NCBI RefSeq assembly: GCF_037042905.1
Contig: NC_087258.1
Span: forward strand, 3,797,001-3,861,000
Source of the DNA: Lytechinus pictus
Lineage: Eukaryota > Echinodermata > Echinoidea > Temnopleuroida > Toxopneustidae
DNA: 64,000 nucleotides
Direction of reading: 5' to 3'
Positions 1 through 10,499 of this stretch are shown here, piece by piece. The notes under the pieces were generated by a model. That model saw nothing but the letters and a program-made list of their open reading frames with translations, did no database searches and was not told the origin of the DNA. The position numbers were made by a program, and so were the translations under genes. How positions within the stretch are numbered: the first letter of the stretch is position 1; each line of letters starts with the position of its first letter.

Positions 1-1585
1 ACGGAATATTAGAACATGATTATGACACAAGAAAGTTTATTTTACATATTCCGATAGTAACATGACCTTAACTTTAGCTTTGAATGAGTGTAGGGAGCAA
101 GAGGATTTAATTGAGTCTGGGAGAGGATTCCAAAGGTCAGGACCATGAATCTTTGTCTTACGGATCTCTGGGCAATACGTAGTTTTGGATTGACTAAATG
201 TAAATTAGAGGAATTACGGGTGGGGTAATCATGAATGGTTTTATTCAAAGTATAAAAAAATTTTAATGAATTTGGTAGCATCCCATTGAAATACTTGAAA
301 ATGAACAATAAACTTTGTAGTGTATTAATGTCAAATACTGTCAGAGTTTTTAATTGGTAAAATAATGGTTTGGAGTGAGATGAATATTGTGAACCGATAC
401 AAATGCGAAGCGCTTTCTTTTGCAATAAGTGAATAGAATTTATTTTTGTTTTGTTTGTTGTGGCCCATACTAAATTGCTATACGTTATATACGGTAAAAT
501 CAATGAATTATAAAGCAACGCAAGTGTTTTGCAAGGAATACATTTCTTTAATTTATATAGTATACCAACATTCCTAGAAATAGAAGTTATTATATGGCGT
601 ATATGTTCGTTCCAATTTAAATTTTCGTCAATGACGACACCCAAAAACTTCGTTTGATGCTTTCTTTCAAGAGGAACATTATCTATAAATATGTTGTAAT
701 GTACGTCATTTATATGAGATTGTATGTGTTTAAAATACATGAAATTAGTTTTGTTGATATTCAGAGACAATTTGTTACATTTAAACCATAAAGATAATTT
801 CAGTAACTCATTATTTAGTGTGTCAACTAGGGTGTTAAGGTTATAATATGAGTAAAATATGTTAGTATCATCTGCAAATAATATAAACGATAGAAGAGAA
901 GTTGTATTAGTTAAGTCATTGATATATAATTAAAAAAAGTAATGGGCCTAATATCGATCCTTGTGGGACACCGCATCGGATTGGTAGAAAAGTTGAAGAA
1001 ACATCATTAAATACAACATATTGTTTTCTATTGGTTAAATAGCTTTGAAACCAGGAAAGAGCAACACCACGAATTCCATAAGAGTAAAGTTTTTGAAGTA
1101 AAATTTGGTGGTCAATCGTATCAAAGGCCTTTGATAGATCCATAAATACCCCTATTACATGTTCTTTATTGGCTATAGAATCTGTTATTTTATCATATAA
1201 TCTAATCAGTGCAAGGTCAGTTGAATGACTTTTTCTGAAACCATATTGATTTGAATTTAATAAATTATGTGTATCCAAAAACTTGTATAGCCTCTTGTAA
1301 ATAATCTTTTCAATGATTTTAGATATACTAGGGAGAATCGATTTAGGTCTATAATTACTTATTTCATGAGGGTTGTCTTTCTTAAAAATAGGATTTACTT
1401 TAGCAATTTTTAAGCACTCTGGACATTTCCCAGTATTGAGTGAGAGATTAAAAATATGAGTCAGAGGGGGTGCAATAAAATGTATAATTTTTTTATATAG
1501 GCCGGCTATGTCAAAATTGGCATTTTTGTGCAACCCGATATTCACCATGAGATCATCATCTGCGTGAAGTAGTTGTGTGTAGTGA
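1..1585 (-). mobile_element. Non-LTR retrotransposon (LINE) reverse transcriptase fragment, frameshifted
   Basis: The minus strand encodes the RT domain of an APE-type LINE (Jockey/CR1-like by motif style). The 916-1599 part reads through the fingers (SNYRPKSILPSISKIIEKII), then FMDLSKAFDTIDH and GVPQGSILGPLLFL. One indel near 935-945 shifts the frame. Reading then continues as YINDLT, the FADDTN catalytic box (about 845-860) and the thumb (KFLGVVIDENLNWNEHI) down to a stop near position 42. The invariant first Pro-Leu-Ser-type block has decayed to RPKSIL. The endonuclease and ORF1 are absent because the copy is cut at about 1585, where another repeat starts. The 3' UTR runs off the left edge. 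The element is inactive. The clade is inferred from motif style only. Confidence 0.9.
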
Positions 1586-1680
1586 AAAGTAAAGTCCACC
1601 CCTGGAAAATGTTGATTTGATTAAAGAGAGAAAAATCAAACTAGCAAAACGCTTAAAATTTCATCAAAATCGGATGTATA

Positions 1681-2286
1681 TTAAAGGAGAATGAAATCCT
1701 TGAAACCAGCTGAATCCATATCAAAGAGAAAAATCAAAGAAACATATTGTTGAAAGTTTGAGGAAGATTGAATGAATAATAAGAAAGTTATGAGCATTTG
1801 AATATTGAGATCACTAATGCCATGTTGATCTTCCCATTGGCAATGCGACCAAGATCTGTGATATGTCACACACGTACAACTCCCTCATTACTTTAGTACT
1901 TATTTCACTTATTCTCACTTTTATAGTATATCACAAGGTGAGGTGTTCTCTTTATGAGAGGACAAGTCCGGGGACAAGTACAGAGGTTTCACAACATTAT
2001 ATCATTGATGAATCGTTTGTCATATGATGAGAATGATCGAGCAAAAAGAGATGTTTTGGGGTATATTTTCAGTGTCCAAAAGGGGAGAGTTGTTCATCTG
2101 TGACATCATAGATCTTGGTCGCATTGCCAATTGGAGGATCTCCATAGCATTAGTGATCTCGACATTCAAATGCTCATAACTCTTCTATTGCTAGTCCTAT
2201 TTTACTCAAACTTTTGTTGATCTTATTCTTTGATTTTACTGCTTTCACAAAAGCTAACTTGCTCCAAGAGTTTCATTCTCCTTTAA
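1681..2286. mobile_element. MITE, TTAA-flanked, copy 1
   Basis: A 606-bp element with terminal inverted repeats TTAAAGGAGAATGAAA and its complement, bounded by TTAA on both sides. It sits inside an older foldback: the host sequence reads ..GGATGTATA / GAAAGTTATG.. across the insertion. A second copy is at 38237-38827. The interior is itself roughly palindromic around CRE-like TGACATCA and GATCTTGGTCGCATTGCCAA blocks. No transposase is present. The TTAA target suggests piggyBac-type mobilisation, but a TA target with TIR TAAAGG.. cannot be excluded. Confidence 0.8.
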
Positions 2287-2470
2287 GAAAGTTATGACAT
2301 TTTAAAGTTTTGCTTATTTGTCATAAGACAGTGAAATGCACAACTCAAAGAGGCAGACGATGGTGTCCCTCACTCACTATTTCTTTTGGGTTTTTTTTGT
2401 TTGAATTATACAATATTTCATTTTGTATAGATTTGACAGTGAGGACCAACTTGACTGAATCATACAATAT

Positions 2471-3085
2471 TTAAAGGTCAAGTCCACCTCAGAAAAATGT
2501 TGATTTGAATCAATAGAGAAAAATCAGACAAGCACAATGCTGAAAATTTCATCAAAATCGGATGTAAAATAAGAAAGTTATGACATTTCAAAGTTTCGCT
2601 TATTTTTAACAAAATAGTTATATGAACGAGCCAGTTACATCCAAATGAGAGAGTCGATGACGTCACTCACTCACTATTTCTTTTGTTTTTTATTGTTTGA
2701 ATTATACAATATTTCAATTTTTACGAATTTGATGATTAGGACCTCCTTGCCTGAAGCACATGCAAAATGTTAAAATAATGGAATTCCACGTGTTCAGGGA
2801 GGAATGAAACTTCATTTCACATGACAATGACAAGAAAATCAAAATATTTCATATTTCATATAATAAAATACAAAAGAAATAGTGAGTGAGTGATGTCATC
2901 GACTCCCCCATTTGGATGTAACTGGCTCGTTCATAAAACTATTTTGTTAAAGATAAGCGAAACTTTGAAATGTCATAACTTTCTTATTTTACATCCGATT
3001 TTGATGAAATTTTCAGTGTTATGCTTGTTGAATTTTTCTCTTTTTATTCAAATCAAGTTTTTGTTGGGGTGGACTTGTCCTTTAA
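2471..3085. mobile_element. Complete foldback element with long inverted repeats, TTAA-flanked
   Basis: The left end AAAGGTCAAGTCCACC.. and the right end ..GGTGGACTTGTCCTTT are inverted copies over roughly 230 bp. They share blocks such as AAAATCGGATGTAAAATAAG, its complement near 2985-3005, and a TGACGTCA/TGATGTCA site in each arm. TTAA lies at both ends (2471-2474 and 3082-3085). It is inserted in another copy of its own family. A third, partial copy is at 42251-42450. It is non-coding. Confidence 0.82.
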
Positions 3086-3427
3086 ACAATGCTCATTCCA
3101 CATGTTCAGGGAGGAATTAATCGTTGTTTCACTTGACAATGAGGAGAAAAATAGAATATTCCCTATTTCATATAATAAAATACAAAAGAAATAGTGAGTG
3201 GATGACGTCATCAGTTTCCTTATTTGCATACCGACCAGGATGTGCATAATAACTGTTTTATGAAATTAAGCAAAACTTTAAAATGTCATAACTTTCTTAT
3301 TTTACATCCGATTTTGATTAAATTTTCAGTGTATGCTTGTTGTTATTGTTGTTGTTGCTTTTTTCTTCTCCTTATTCTTTTTCTTCCGTGATTCTTCTCT
3401 TTCGTATATATATATATATAGGCCTAT

Positions 3428-3978
3428 CCCGGGGGGGCCACTTACATTGACGAGTGGATACCATGCGCGACCAAAAAAACACGTAAAAAGGATGTCTTTT
3501 TCACGATAGGGCACGTTACGTACGTAACGTGATAAGGGTGTCAAAAACACAAAAATAATGAAAAAAGGGTATCTATTTCGCTAGGAAAATTACGTGTTTA
3601 GGGTCGAATTCGCGGGGATGATAAAACAAAATTAAAATGTTTTATAAAGGATGTCCTTTTTGCCCCAAAACTTCGTGTTTAGAGTCCGATTTGCGCGAGG
3701 TGTAGAAGGTGGGGTCGTACTAAACCAAATAAGGTAAAGTCGACGACCGAAGGACCCGTAACAATAAAACATTCCTGTACTTGTTTAGGGGTTCATTTCA
3801 GGGAACATTTGCCAAGAGTATCATTTTGTTACCGATACTTGTTAAGGGTAGGGTTTCACACGCCAATACTTGTTAAGGGGCGCATTTTCAGAATAAGGAA
3901 ATTACGTGTTTAGGGTGCTTTTCGAGACCCCATGGTCGCGCATGGTATCCACTCGTGAATGGAAGTGGCCCCCCCGGG
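3428..3978. mobile_element. GC-ended TIR transposon (hAT-like non-autonomous), copy 1
   Basis: The terminal inverted repeats begin CCCGGGGGGGCCACTT and continue through GAGTGGATACCATGCGCGAC, with the complement at 3930-3978. The exact 8-bp repeat AGGCCTAT lies at 3420-3427 and 3979-3986, so this is a target-site duplication. The interior carries TTACGTACGTAACGTG and repeated TACTTGTTAAGGG units. An 8-bp target duplication is the hallmark of hAT elements, but the TIR does not look like a classical hAT end. No transposase is encoded. Confidence 0.85.
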
Positions 3979-3999
3979 AGGCCTATATATACAATTGAG

Positions 4000-5064
4000 G
4001 CCATACACCCATGGAATTCAGTGAAATTTGTTCGCTTGCCAAACATCATAAAATTTAATATATATTTAGAAATATAAAATACTACCATAACGAATTTGGT
4101 TTCAAATGAAAGAGCGTATTATGCTCTTTCTCCTGATTTGAATGCCGTTGGGATTAAAGTATATTTCAGGTGGAATTTTCTTTAAAGAAAAAAAGTAATA
4201 TTCGTGCCAAATGTATTCTATTGTTTGTCATTATGTTTTCAAACTTCGTTTCATAGAAATATATAAATGTCATATGTATGATTTAGATTACATTTTCTAT
4301 CACTATATGTCACCACTGAAAAAAGGTGTAATCTGATATGTTTGTGTAGAGAAGTAACTAGCACAAATATGAAATGTTTTTGTCAAGTTTTTATTTTTGA
4401 AAATATGAAGATTTTTGGGGAAAAAAGACACCTTATTATTTTTCAGCTCCTAATGACAAAGCAATGTGATAAAGGGGCTTGACATACTCATTTTTTTAAT
4501 ATCAAATTCGTCATGATAGCACAAATATTTTATAAGATACAGTAAATTGTATGATGTGTGGCAAGTGTCAACGTACCTTTCTTTGAATTTCTTGGGTTTG
4601 TGTAAACTTCTGGCCTCAACTGTATATACATATATATATATATATATCATTATCCATTTCTTTACAATATATATATATATATATATATATATAGAGGCAT
4701 CTGGATAAGACTAGACCGTCCTATAAGTGGACACTGATGACACCTATCATCATGAAAAGGAGTCTTCCCGCGAACTTTGGGAGGACAAATATGCAGTTTA
4801 TGCTAAGATTGCATTAAAAATCAATTGAATTTCTAAAGTCCAGTGGTCACGTTCAATAGTGGGGGACCGGTCGTGATTTCGTATATAAACACGACCCACT
4901 TAACGAAAGAAAAAATAAAATTTTTATCTCATAGGCTTTCGGTAAGGGACTAAGGGTAAGTGGTCACTTTTTTTTTCGTAGTGGGTTAGTGGAGAGCGGG
5001 GCGAGTCCGCCCCATTTTTTCACGCTCTAGCTTCTAGAATATCGTCATTTCTGTAGTAGGCCGT
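4000..5064. other. AT-rich non-coding stretch with TA microsatellites
   Basis: No coding exon, RNA gene or TIR element was recognised. TA dinucleotide runs occur near 4626-4646 and 4665-4693. The rest is AT-rich sequence of unknown origin. The stretch 4693-5040 contains a short GC-richer patch next to the second GC-ended transposon. Confidence 0.5.
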
Positions 5065-5072
5065 GCTTTAGG

Positions 5073-5759
5073 CCCGGGGGGGGGGGGGCCACTTACATTG
5101 TCGAGTGGATACCATGCGCGACCAAAAAAACACGTAAAAATGATGTCTTTTTCAAGATAGGGCACGTTACGTACGTAACGTGATAAGGGTGTCAAAAACA
5201 CAAAAATATTGAAAAAAGGGTATCTATTTTGCCCGGAAAAATATACGTGTTTAGGGTCAAATGTGCGGGGATGATAAAACAAAATCAAAATGTTTTATAA
5301 AGGATGTCCTTTTTGCCCCAACACTACGTGTTTAGAGTCCGATTTGCGCGAGGTGTGGAAGATGGGGCCGTACTTAACCAAAATAATGGTGTCTAAAGGT
5401 AAAACCGACGACCGACGGACGCGTGACATAAAAATAAAATATATCTGTACTTGTTTATTAGGGGTTCATTTCAGGGAATACTTGCTAAGAGTATCGTTTT
5501 GTTTCCAATACTTGTTAAGGGGTGCATTTTCAGAATATGGAAAATACATCGCTGTACTTGTTTAGGGGCTCAGTTCTGGGAACAAGTTGCCAATAGTATT
5601 TGTTTCCAATACTTGTTAAGGGTAGGGTTTCACACGCCAATACTTGTTAAGGGGTGCATTTTCAGAATATGGAAAATACGTGTTTAGGGTGCTTCTCAAG
5701 ACCCCGTGGTCGCGCATGGTATCCACTCGTCAATGGAAGTGCCCCCCCCCCCCCCCGGG
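5073..5759. mobile_element. GC-ended TIR transposon (hAT-like non-autonomous), copy 2
   Basis: Same family and orientation as the 3.4 kb copy, with the same CCCGGGG.. ends, the palindrome TTACGTACGTAACGTG and the terminal GGTCGCGCATGGTATCCACT. It is longer because the internal TACTTGTTTA/TACTTGTTAAGGG segment is repeated. The 8-bp direct repeat GCTTTAGG lies at 5065-5072 and 5760-5767. Two copies with independent, perfect 8-bp target duplications establish both the element boundaries and the target length. Confidence 0.87.
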
Positions 5760-5980
5760 GCTTTAGGATGTATAGAAGTAATACATTGTATTAGTTTCGG
5801 CGAGGACATGCATACTGGACCATGGGTATAAAGAAAAAAAATTCGCTGCTGGGTGAACCTGCCCTACCCTGGGACAACTTCGCCGGTGGCGAGTTACAGA
5901 GATAAAATGAAAAAAAAAATGATGTGTCAAGACACCAAACATGTTACACATATATAATCTATATTTGAACAACAACGACT

Positions 5981-7188
5981 ACTAAAGTTCGATAATCTAT
6001 GACAAGTTATATGATTAAGCACATATACCGACATATACTTGCATGTCATGTCATGTTTATGAGGTTATTTTTGTAGGCCTATAACGGGGCCTGTAGGGCG
6101 GATCGACCTGCCCCGTCACAAAAGGAGCGAACTTGCCCCAAGGGTAGCCATTTATTTTCGCTTGTTCTTTGCAAAGTGTACAACATATTATGTTGATTAT
6201 CAAAAGGCCCGTGGCGGGCTCATTTTTACAAGGCATATTTAAGTAAGCAAATCACACCTTTCTAACAAAAAACAAAAAAATTATAATTACATTTATTGTC
6301 GGCTATAATATTAAAACAAATGATTTTTTTTAATGGCCTCGAAATAAACGATCGAGTCGCTGTAATTTTCTGGAATTCCGAGCAGATGACCTCTCGTCAA
6401 AGAGTAATTAGTTAATTGCTACCTTTGAGTGACATTACATGATCAACAAAACTTAAATCCAATCACAGTAAAGATGCACGTGGTGCAACGGACTCATTTG
6501 CACTCACTTTTAAAAATCAATTTGTAATATTCAAACAAAGCAATGTAAGCTTAATTAATGTCCAAGCTGAAATATATGGTTTGTACATTTACTTTAGATT
6601 ATCATATTTTAAGCTCCATAAGCTATTAAGCAACCGTTAAGCGTATTTTTTGTGGCATGAAATGATTTTTTTCCCCAAGTCTACCCCTCACCTTATTTTA
6701 TTCAGTTGTCTTGCTCCTCTTCTTTTTTCCTTTTCTTTTTTCCCCCTCTTTTTTTTCTTCTTTTTTTCTTCCCTTTTTTTGGCTCTGCCAATCGGGGGGG
6801 GGGGGGGGGCTAGCCCCTGGATACGCCTATCATTGTATTCATGTCATTATTTGTTTTCTTGTATAGGCCTATAATTATGTTTATTTATTCAAGTTCATAT
6901 TTGTATTTTCATTTAAACAGAATAACATTGTCAGTTTCAGAACGACTTTCCCTATTATAATAGCTAGCCCTGTACGCACAACATATAATTTGTTATAATT
7001 GAATCAGGAATCTTTACATAATCAATAGCACAATTAAGTATTCACATATACATATCTATATAAATATTGAACCCCCCCAAAAAAAAAACACTAGCGTACC
7101 TAAGGGGGGGGGGCAGACTGCCCCCTGACGAGTCACAACTCATGCAGATGATGCAGGGGATGTCCCTCCCCCCTGACGAGTTACAACT
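5981..7188 (+). repeat. 1208-bp tandem duplication, unit 1
   Basis: This unit begins ACTAAAGTTCGATAATC and is repeated head to tail at 7189-8396. The copies differ mainly in homopolymer lengths (poly-T near 6740-6780, poly-G near 6796-6810, poly-A near 7080). The content is non-coding: AT-rich sequence, a long pyrimidine tract and G-runs. The junction sequences share ACAAC(GA)CTACTAAAG, which suggests slippage or unequal exchange at short homology. Confidence 0.9.
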
Positions 7189-8396
7189 ACTAAAGTTCGA
7201 TAATCTATGACAAGTTATATGATTAAGCACATATACCGACATATACTTGCATGTCATGTCATGTTTATGAGGTTATTTTTGTAGGCCTATAACGGGGCCT
7301 GTAGGGCGGATCGACCTGCCCCGTCACAAAAGGAGCGAACTTGCCCCAAGGGTAGCCATTTATTTTCGCTTGTTCTTTGCAAAGTGTACAACATATTATG
7401 TTGATTATCAAAAGGCCCGTGGCGGGCTCATTTTTACAAGGCATATTTAAGTAAGCAAATCACACCTTTCTAACAAAAAACAAAAAAATTATAATTACAT
7501 TTATTGTCGGCTATAATATTAAAACAAATGATTTTTTTTAATGGCCTCGAAATAAACGATCGAGTCGCTGTAATTTTCTGGAATTCCGAGCAGATGACCT
7601 CTCGTCAAAGAGTAATTAGTTAATTGCTACCTTTGAGTGACATTACATGATCAACAAAACTTAAATCCAATCACAGTAAAGATGCACGTGGTGCAACGGA
7701 CTCATTTGCACTCACTTTTAAAAATCAATTTGTAATATTCAAACAAAGCAATGTAAGCTTAATTAATGTCCAAGCTGAAATATATGGTTTGTACATTTAC
7801 TTTAGATTATCATATTTTAAGCTCCATAAGCTATTAAGCAACCGTTAAGCGTATTTTTTGTGGCATGAAATGATTTTTTTCCCCAAGTCTACCCCTCACC
7901 TTATTTTATTCAGTTGTCTTGCTCCTCTTCTTTTTTCCTTTTCTTTTTTCCCCCTCTTTTTTTTTCTTCTTTTTTTCTTCCCTTTTTTTGGCTCTGCCAA
8001 TCGGGGGGGGGGGGGGGGGCTAGCCCCTGGATACGCCTATCATTGTATTCATGTCATTATTTGTTTTCTTGTATAGGCCTATAATTATGTTTATTTATTC
8101 AAGTTCATATTTGTATTTTCATTTAAACAGAATAACATTGTCAGTTTCAGAACGACTTTCCCTATTATAATAGCTAGCCCTGTACGCACAACATATAATT
8201 TGTTATAATTGAATCAGGAATCTTTACATAATCAATAGCACAATTAAGTATTCACATATACATATCTATATAAATATTGAACCCCCCCAAAAAAAAACAC
8301 TAGCGTACCTAAGGGGGGGGGCAGACTGCCCCCTGACGAGTCACAACTCATGCAGATGATGCAGGGGATGTCCCTCCCCCCTGACGAGTTACAACT
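7189..8396 (+). repeat. 1208-bp tandem duplication, unit 2
   Basis: Second head-to-tail unit. It ends at ..GACGAGTTACAACT, after which unique sequence (GATACAGGGGACGG) resumes. The near identity to unit 1 indicates a recent event or an assembly artefact. The TTTTCC-type pyrimidine tract gives chance serine/phenylalanine ORFs that should not be annotated. Confidence 0.9.
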
Positions 8397-8447
8397 GATA
8401 CAGGGGACGGGGGCCCCCCTTTTGAGAAGCCAAATTAATAATTTGTA

Positions 8448-8705
8448 ATGTAAAAATCCTTTTTTCTTTGGTTGAATACCTTTTTTTTTTGCTTGTCAAT
8501 TTTTTTCTGGTATGAAATCCTTTTTTTGGGGGGTTGAAGACCTTTTTTTTTATTGCTTGTCAATTTCTTTTCTGGTATGAAATCCTTTTTGGGGGGTTGA
8601 AGACCTTCTTTTGCTTGTCAAATTTTTTTCTGGTAAGAAATCCTTTTTTTTTTTGGTTGAAGACCCTTTTTTTTTTTTTTTTTGCTTGTCAATTTTTTTC
8701 GCGGA
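8448..8705. repeat. Minisatellite of about 60 bp, four units
   Basis: Four imperfect units of the form AAATCCTTTTT..GGTTGAAGACC..TTTTGCTTGTCAATTTTTTTCTGGTA follow one another. They differ mostly in T- and G-run lengths. ORFs on both strands (Phe- or Lys-rich) simply translate these runs. A related T-rich sequence with GCTTGTCCAATTTTT appears at about 33640-33690. Confidence 0.75.
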
Positions 8706-8805
8706 CGAAAAATTTGCCCCGGCCCCTTCTGGAAACAATAATGGTTTCAAAATAAACGAAACCCCCAAAACAAAACCAAAAGCCGAATTCGAAAAAAAAA
8801 TCTAA

Positions 8806-9180
8806 TGAAGTTCGTCGTAAATAACATGCTTGTATTTGATTGTGCTTTTTTAAAGAGGCGAATTTAGAAGCTACTAGTATATATTATTATCATCAAAATA
8901 ATGGTTTCATAATTATCAGCTTGGACTTTTCCTTTTTTGATTTGTGTCTTCAATTCGCTTGTAGAAGTTAACAATTTGGCGGTTGTTCGTAACTTAGGAA
9001 ATGAGAGGTGTCAGATGATTTGATGATTTACTCTTTTTAAAAGACAATATAGGTAATTTAACGCTTGAAAATTGTTAATGTAGTAATCTCATCGATGTTT
9101 TACACGTTTGAGTGACGATGTAGTGGATATTATACTTCATTTTACACCTTTTTTGGGTGTCTTTTTTTTCCCCGAAGTCT
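8806..9180. other. Intergenic sequence, nothing recognised
   Basis: AT-rich sequence without a supported gene, repeat boundary or RNA structure. It leads into a GC-rich patch at about 9180-9360. Confidence 0.4.
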
Positions 9181-9286
9181 AGAAGCTCAGTCATGATCAC
9201 GCAAACGGCGTCGCACGAGTGACTGCCGGCTCACTGCGAGGCATATCATGCGTTCAGCGCCCGCGCCCGTCGGCTGAGCTGAAGTG

Positions 9287-9363
9287 ATGAGCTCGGAGAC
9301 GGAGTCGGAGAGCTCCGCGCTGGCGACTGGACAAATCATGATGAAGACAGTGAAGATAAAACG
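9287..9363 (+). CDS. Possible first coding exon in a GC-rich, promoter-like patch (unidentified)
   Basis: The patch at 9185-9360 is markedly richer in G+C and CpG than its surroundings, like a promoter or first-exon island. An ATG at 9287 opens a short frame, MSSETESESSALATGQIMMK followed by TVKIKR, and a plausible donor (CG|GTGGGT) follows at 9364. If unspliced, the frame ends four codons later. No matching downstream exon was found, and the acidic Ser/Glu start resembles nothing specific. It may be a chance ORF in a CpG-rich region. Confidence 0.2.
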
Positions 9364-10003
9364 GTGGGTTGGGTAGGCGCAGATAGCCAGGAGGCTTCTA
9401 GAGAGTAAAAAAATAATTTACTAATGTATGTGCTTATTCTCCACGAAGCCAGGGATTCCATTCCATTCATCTGCATGTACCCGGTACCGGTAGTACGGTA
9501 CTGCCAAAAAACCTGAGTGAAAGTGAAACTGCCCACGGGCCGAGATTTTTAATTCTACTTGAATTCTAAAAGATCTAGCCCTACCCTAAAAATAAATTAT
9601 GTAAATGGGATAAAACTTCATTTCCGACATTTCTACGCTATCAATTTCAGTAATAAAATGCCCAAATATATCAGACACTTATGTCCCAACACTAACAGAC
9701 TAACATAACAGTAAGTGAGTAACAGTAGGCCTAGAGGCTAGACCACTCACACAACATGCGAGGTTAGTAAATTAGTATACTAACCTCGCACAACACATGT
9801 GATTTCATAGTGCATTTTGACGTTTTCATTCATCACACGAATGTGAGGGACTAAACTACGCCAAGCCTTTCAATATTTGTCCACTGTTAATCTTGATCGT
9901 ATGATTTAAGTATATTTGAAAAAGGAATTATAAATTAAATATTAAGGTGTTTTTATCGCTTACCTCCAAATCTCAACCAGGATACTTTGTTTGATCCGTC
10001 CTT

Positions 10004-10055
10004 GGTGTGTGTGTGTGTGTGTATTTGAGTTTTGTCAGACGTGTATCAATCATAG
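10004..10055 (-). repeat. GT microsatellite plus SINE 3' tail fragment
   Basis: A (GT)n run is followed by ATTTGAGTTTTGTCAGACG and TGTATCAATC. The same combination forms the tail of the SINE at 11617-11812, so this is a 5'-truncated copy in the same orientation. Confidence 0.6.
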
Positions 10056-10134
10056 TCATCCTCATACTGCGGTGGAAATTACGCAAACAACAATCGAAAT
10101 GCGAAATTTTCCTATCGAACATTCTCGATTCAAG

Positions 10135-10490
10135 TCGTAGGGGAGGGAGAAAGGAAAGAAAAGAAGAGAAAGGAAAAAGCGAGAAAGGGAATGGAGGGGG
10201 CGGGAAAGGGAAGGAGAGACAAGAAAAGACAGATCAGGGGAGGGGGAAAGGTAAAGGAGAGAGAGGGAAAAGGAGACCATAAAATAGAAAGAAAACAAAA
10301 GAAAGGAAGAGGGGAAGGGAGAGGGAAAGAAAAATGGAAAGAGCGAGAAAAGAGTAGGGGAGGGAGAAAGGAAATAAAAGAAGGGAAAGGAAAAGGAAAA
10401 GCGAAAAAGGGAAGGGAAAGGGAGAGAAGAAAAGAAGGGAGAACGAAAATGGGGAAAGGGAGAAGGAGAGGGGATGATGAAGGGGATAGG
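10135..10490. repeat. Purine-rich tract of about 350 bp (polyR/polyY)
   Basis: Almost uninterrupted G and A on the + strand, built from GGGAGGGAGAAAGGAAA, GGAAAAGG and similar words, with a partial internal repeat (AGTCGTAGGGGAGGG near 10134 and AGTAGGGGAGGGAG near 10352). Such tracts can adopt triplex (H-DNA) structure. ORFs across it on both strands (Lys/Glu/Arg/Gly-rich or Ser/Leu/Phe/Pro-rich) are composition artefacts. Confidence 0.85.
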
Positions 10491-10499
10491 AAAATGTCA

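Larger units (their letters stand above)
1586..3335. repeat. Palindromic (foldback) element, outer copy split by two nested insertions
   Basis: Pieces at 1586-1680, 2287-2470 and 3086-3335 line up in order with the complete foldback at 2471-3085. The left piece begins AAAG..AGTCCACC. The middle piece continues across the first insertion at GAAAGTTATGAC. The right piece resumes after the second insertion at ACAATGCTCATTCC. The right terminal sequence is missing, as the copy stops in a TTG-rich stretch near 3335. No coding capacity is seen; short ORFs here are chance. Confidence 0.8.

Noticed and set aside
6650..8076. Paired ORFs in the 1208-bp duplication (Phe/Ser/Pro-rich)
   Set aside because: Homopolymer pyrimidine runs and G-runs; frames differ between copies because of run-length changes.
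8534..8805. ORFs on both strands over the T-rich minisatellite
   Set aside because: Direct translation of T/G runs in tandem units; no domain.
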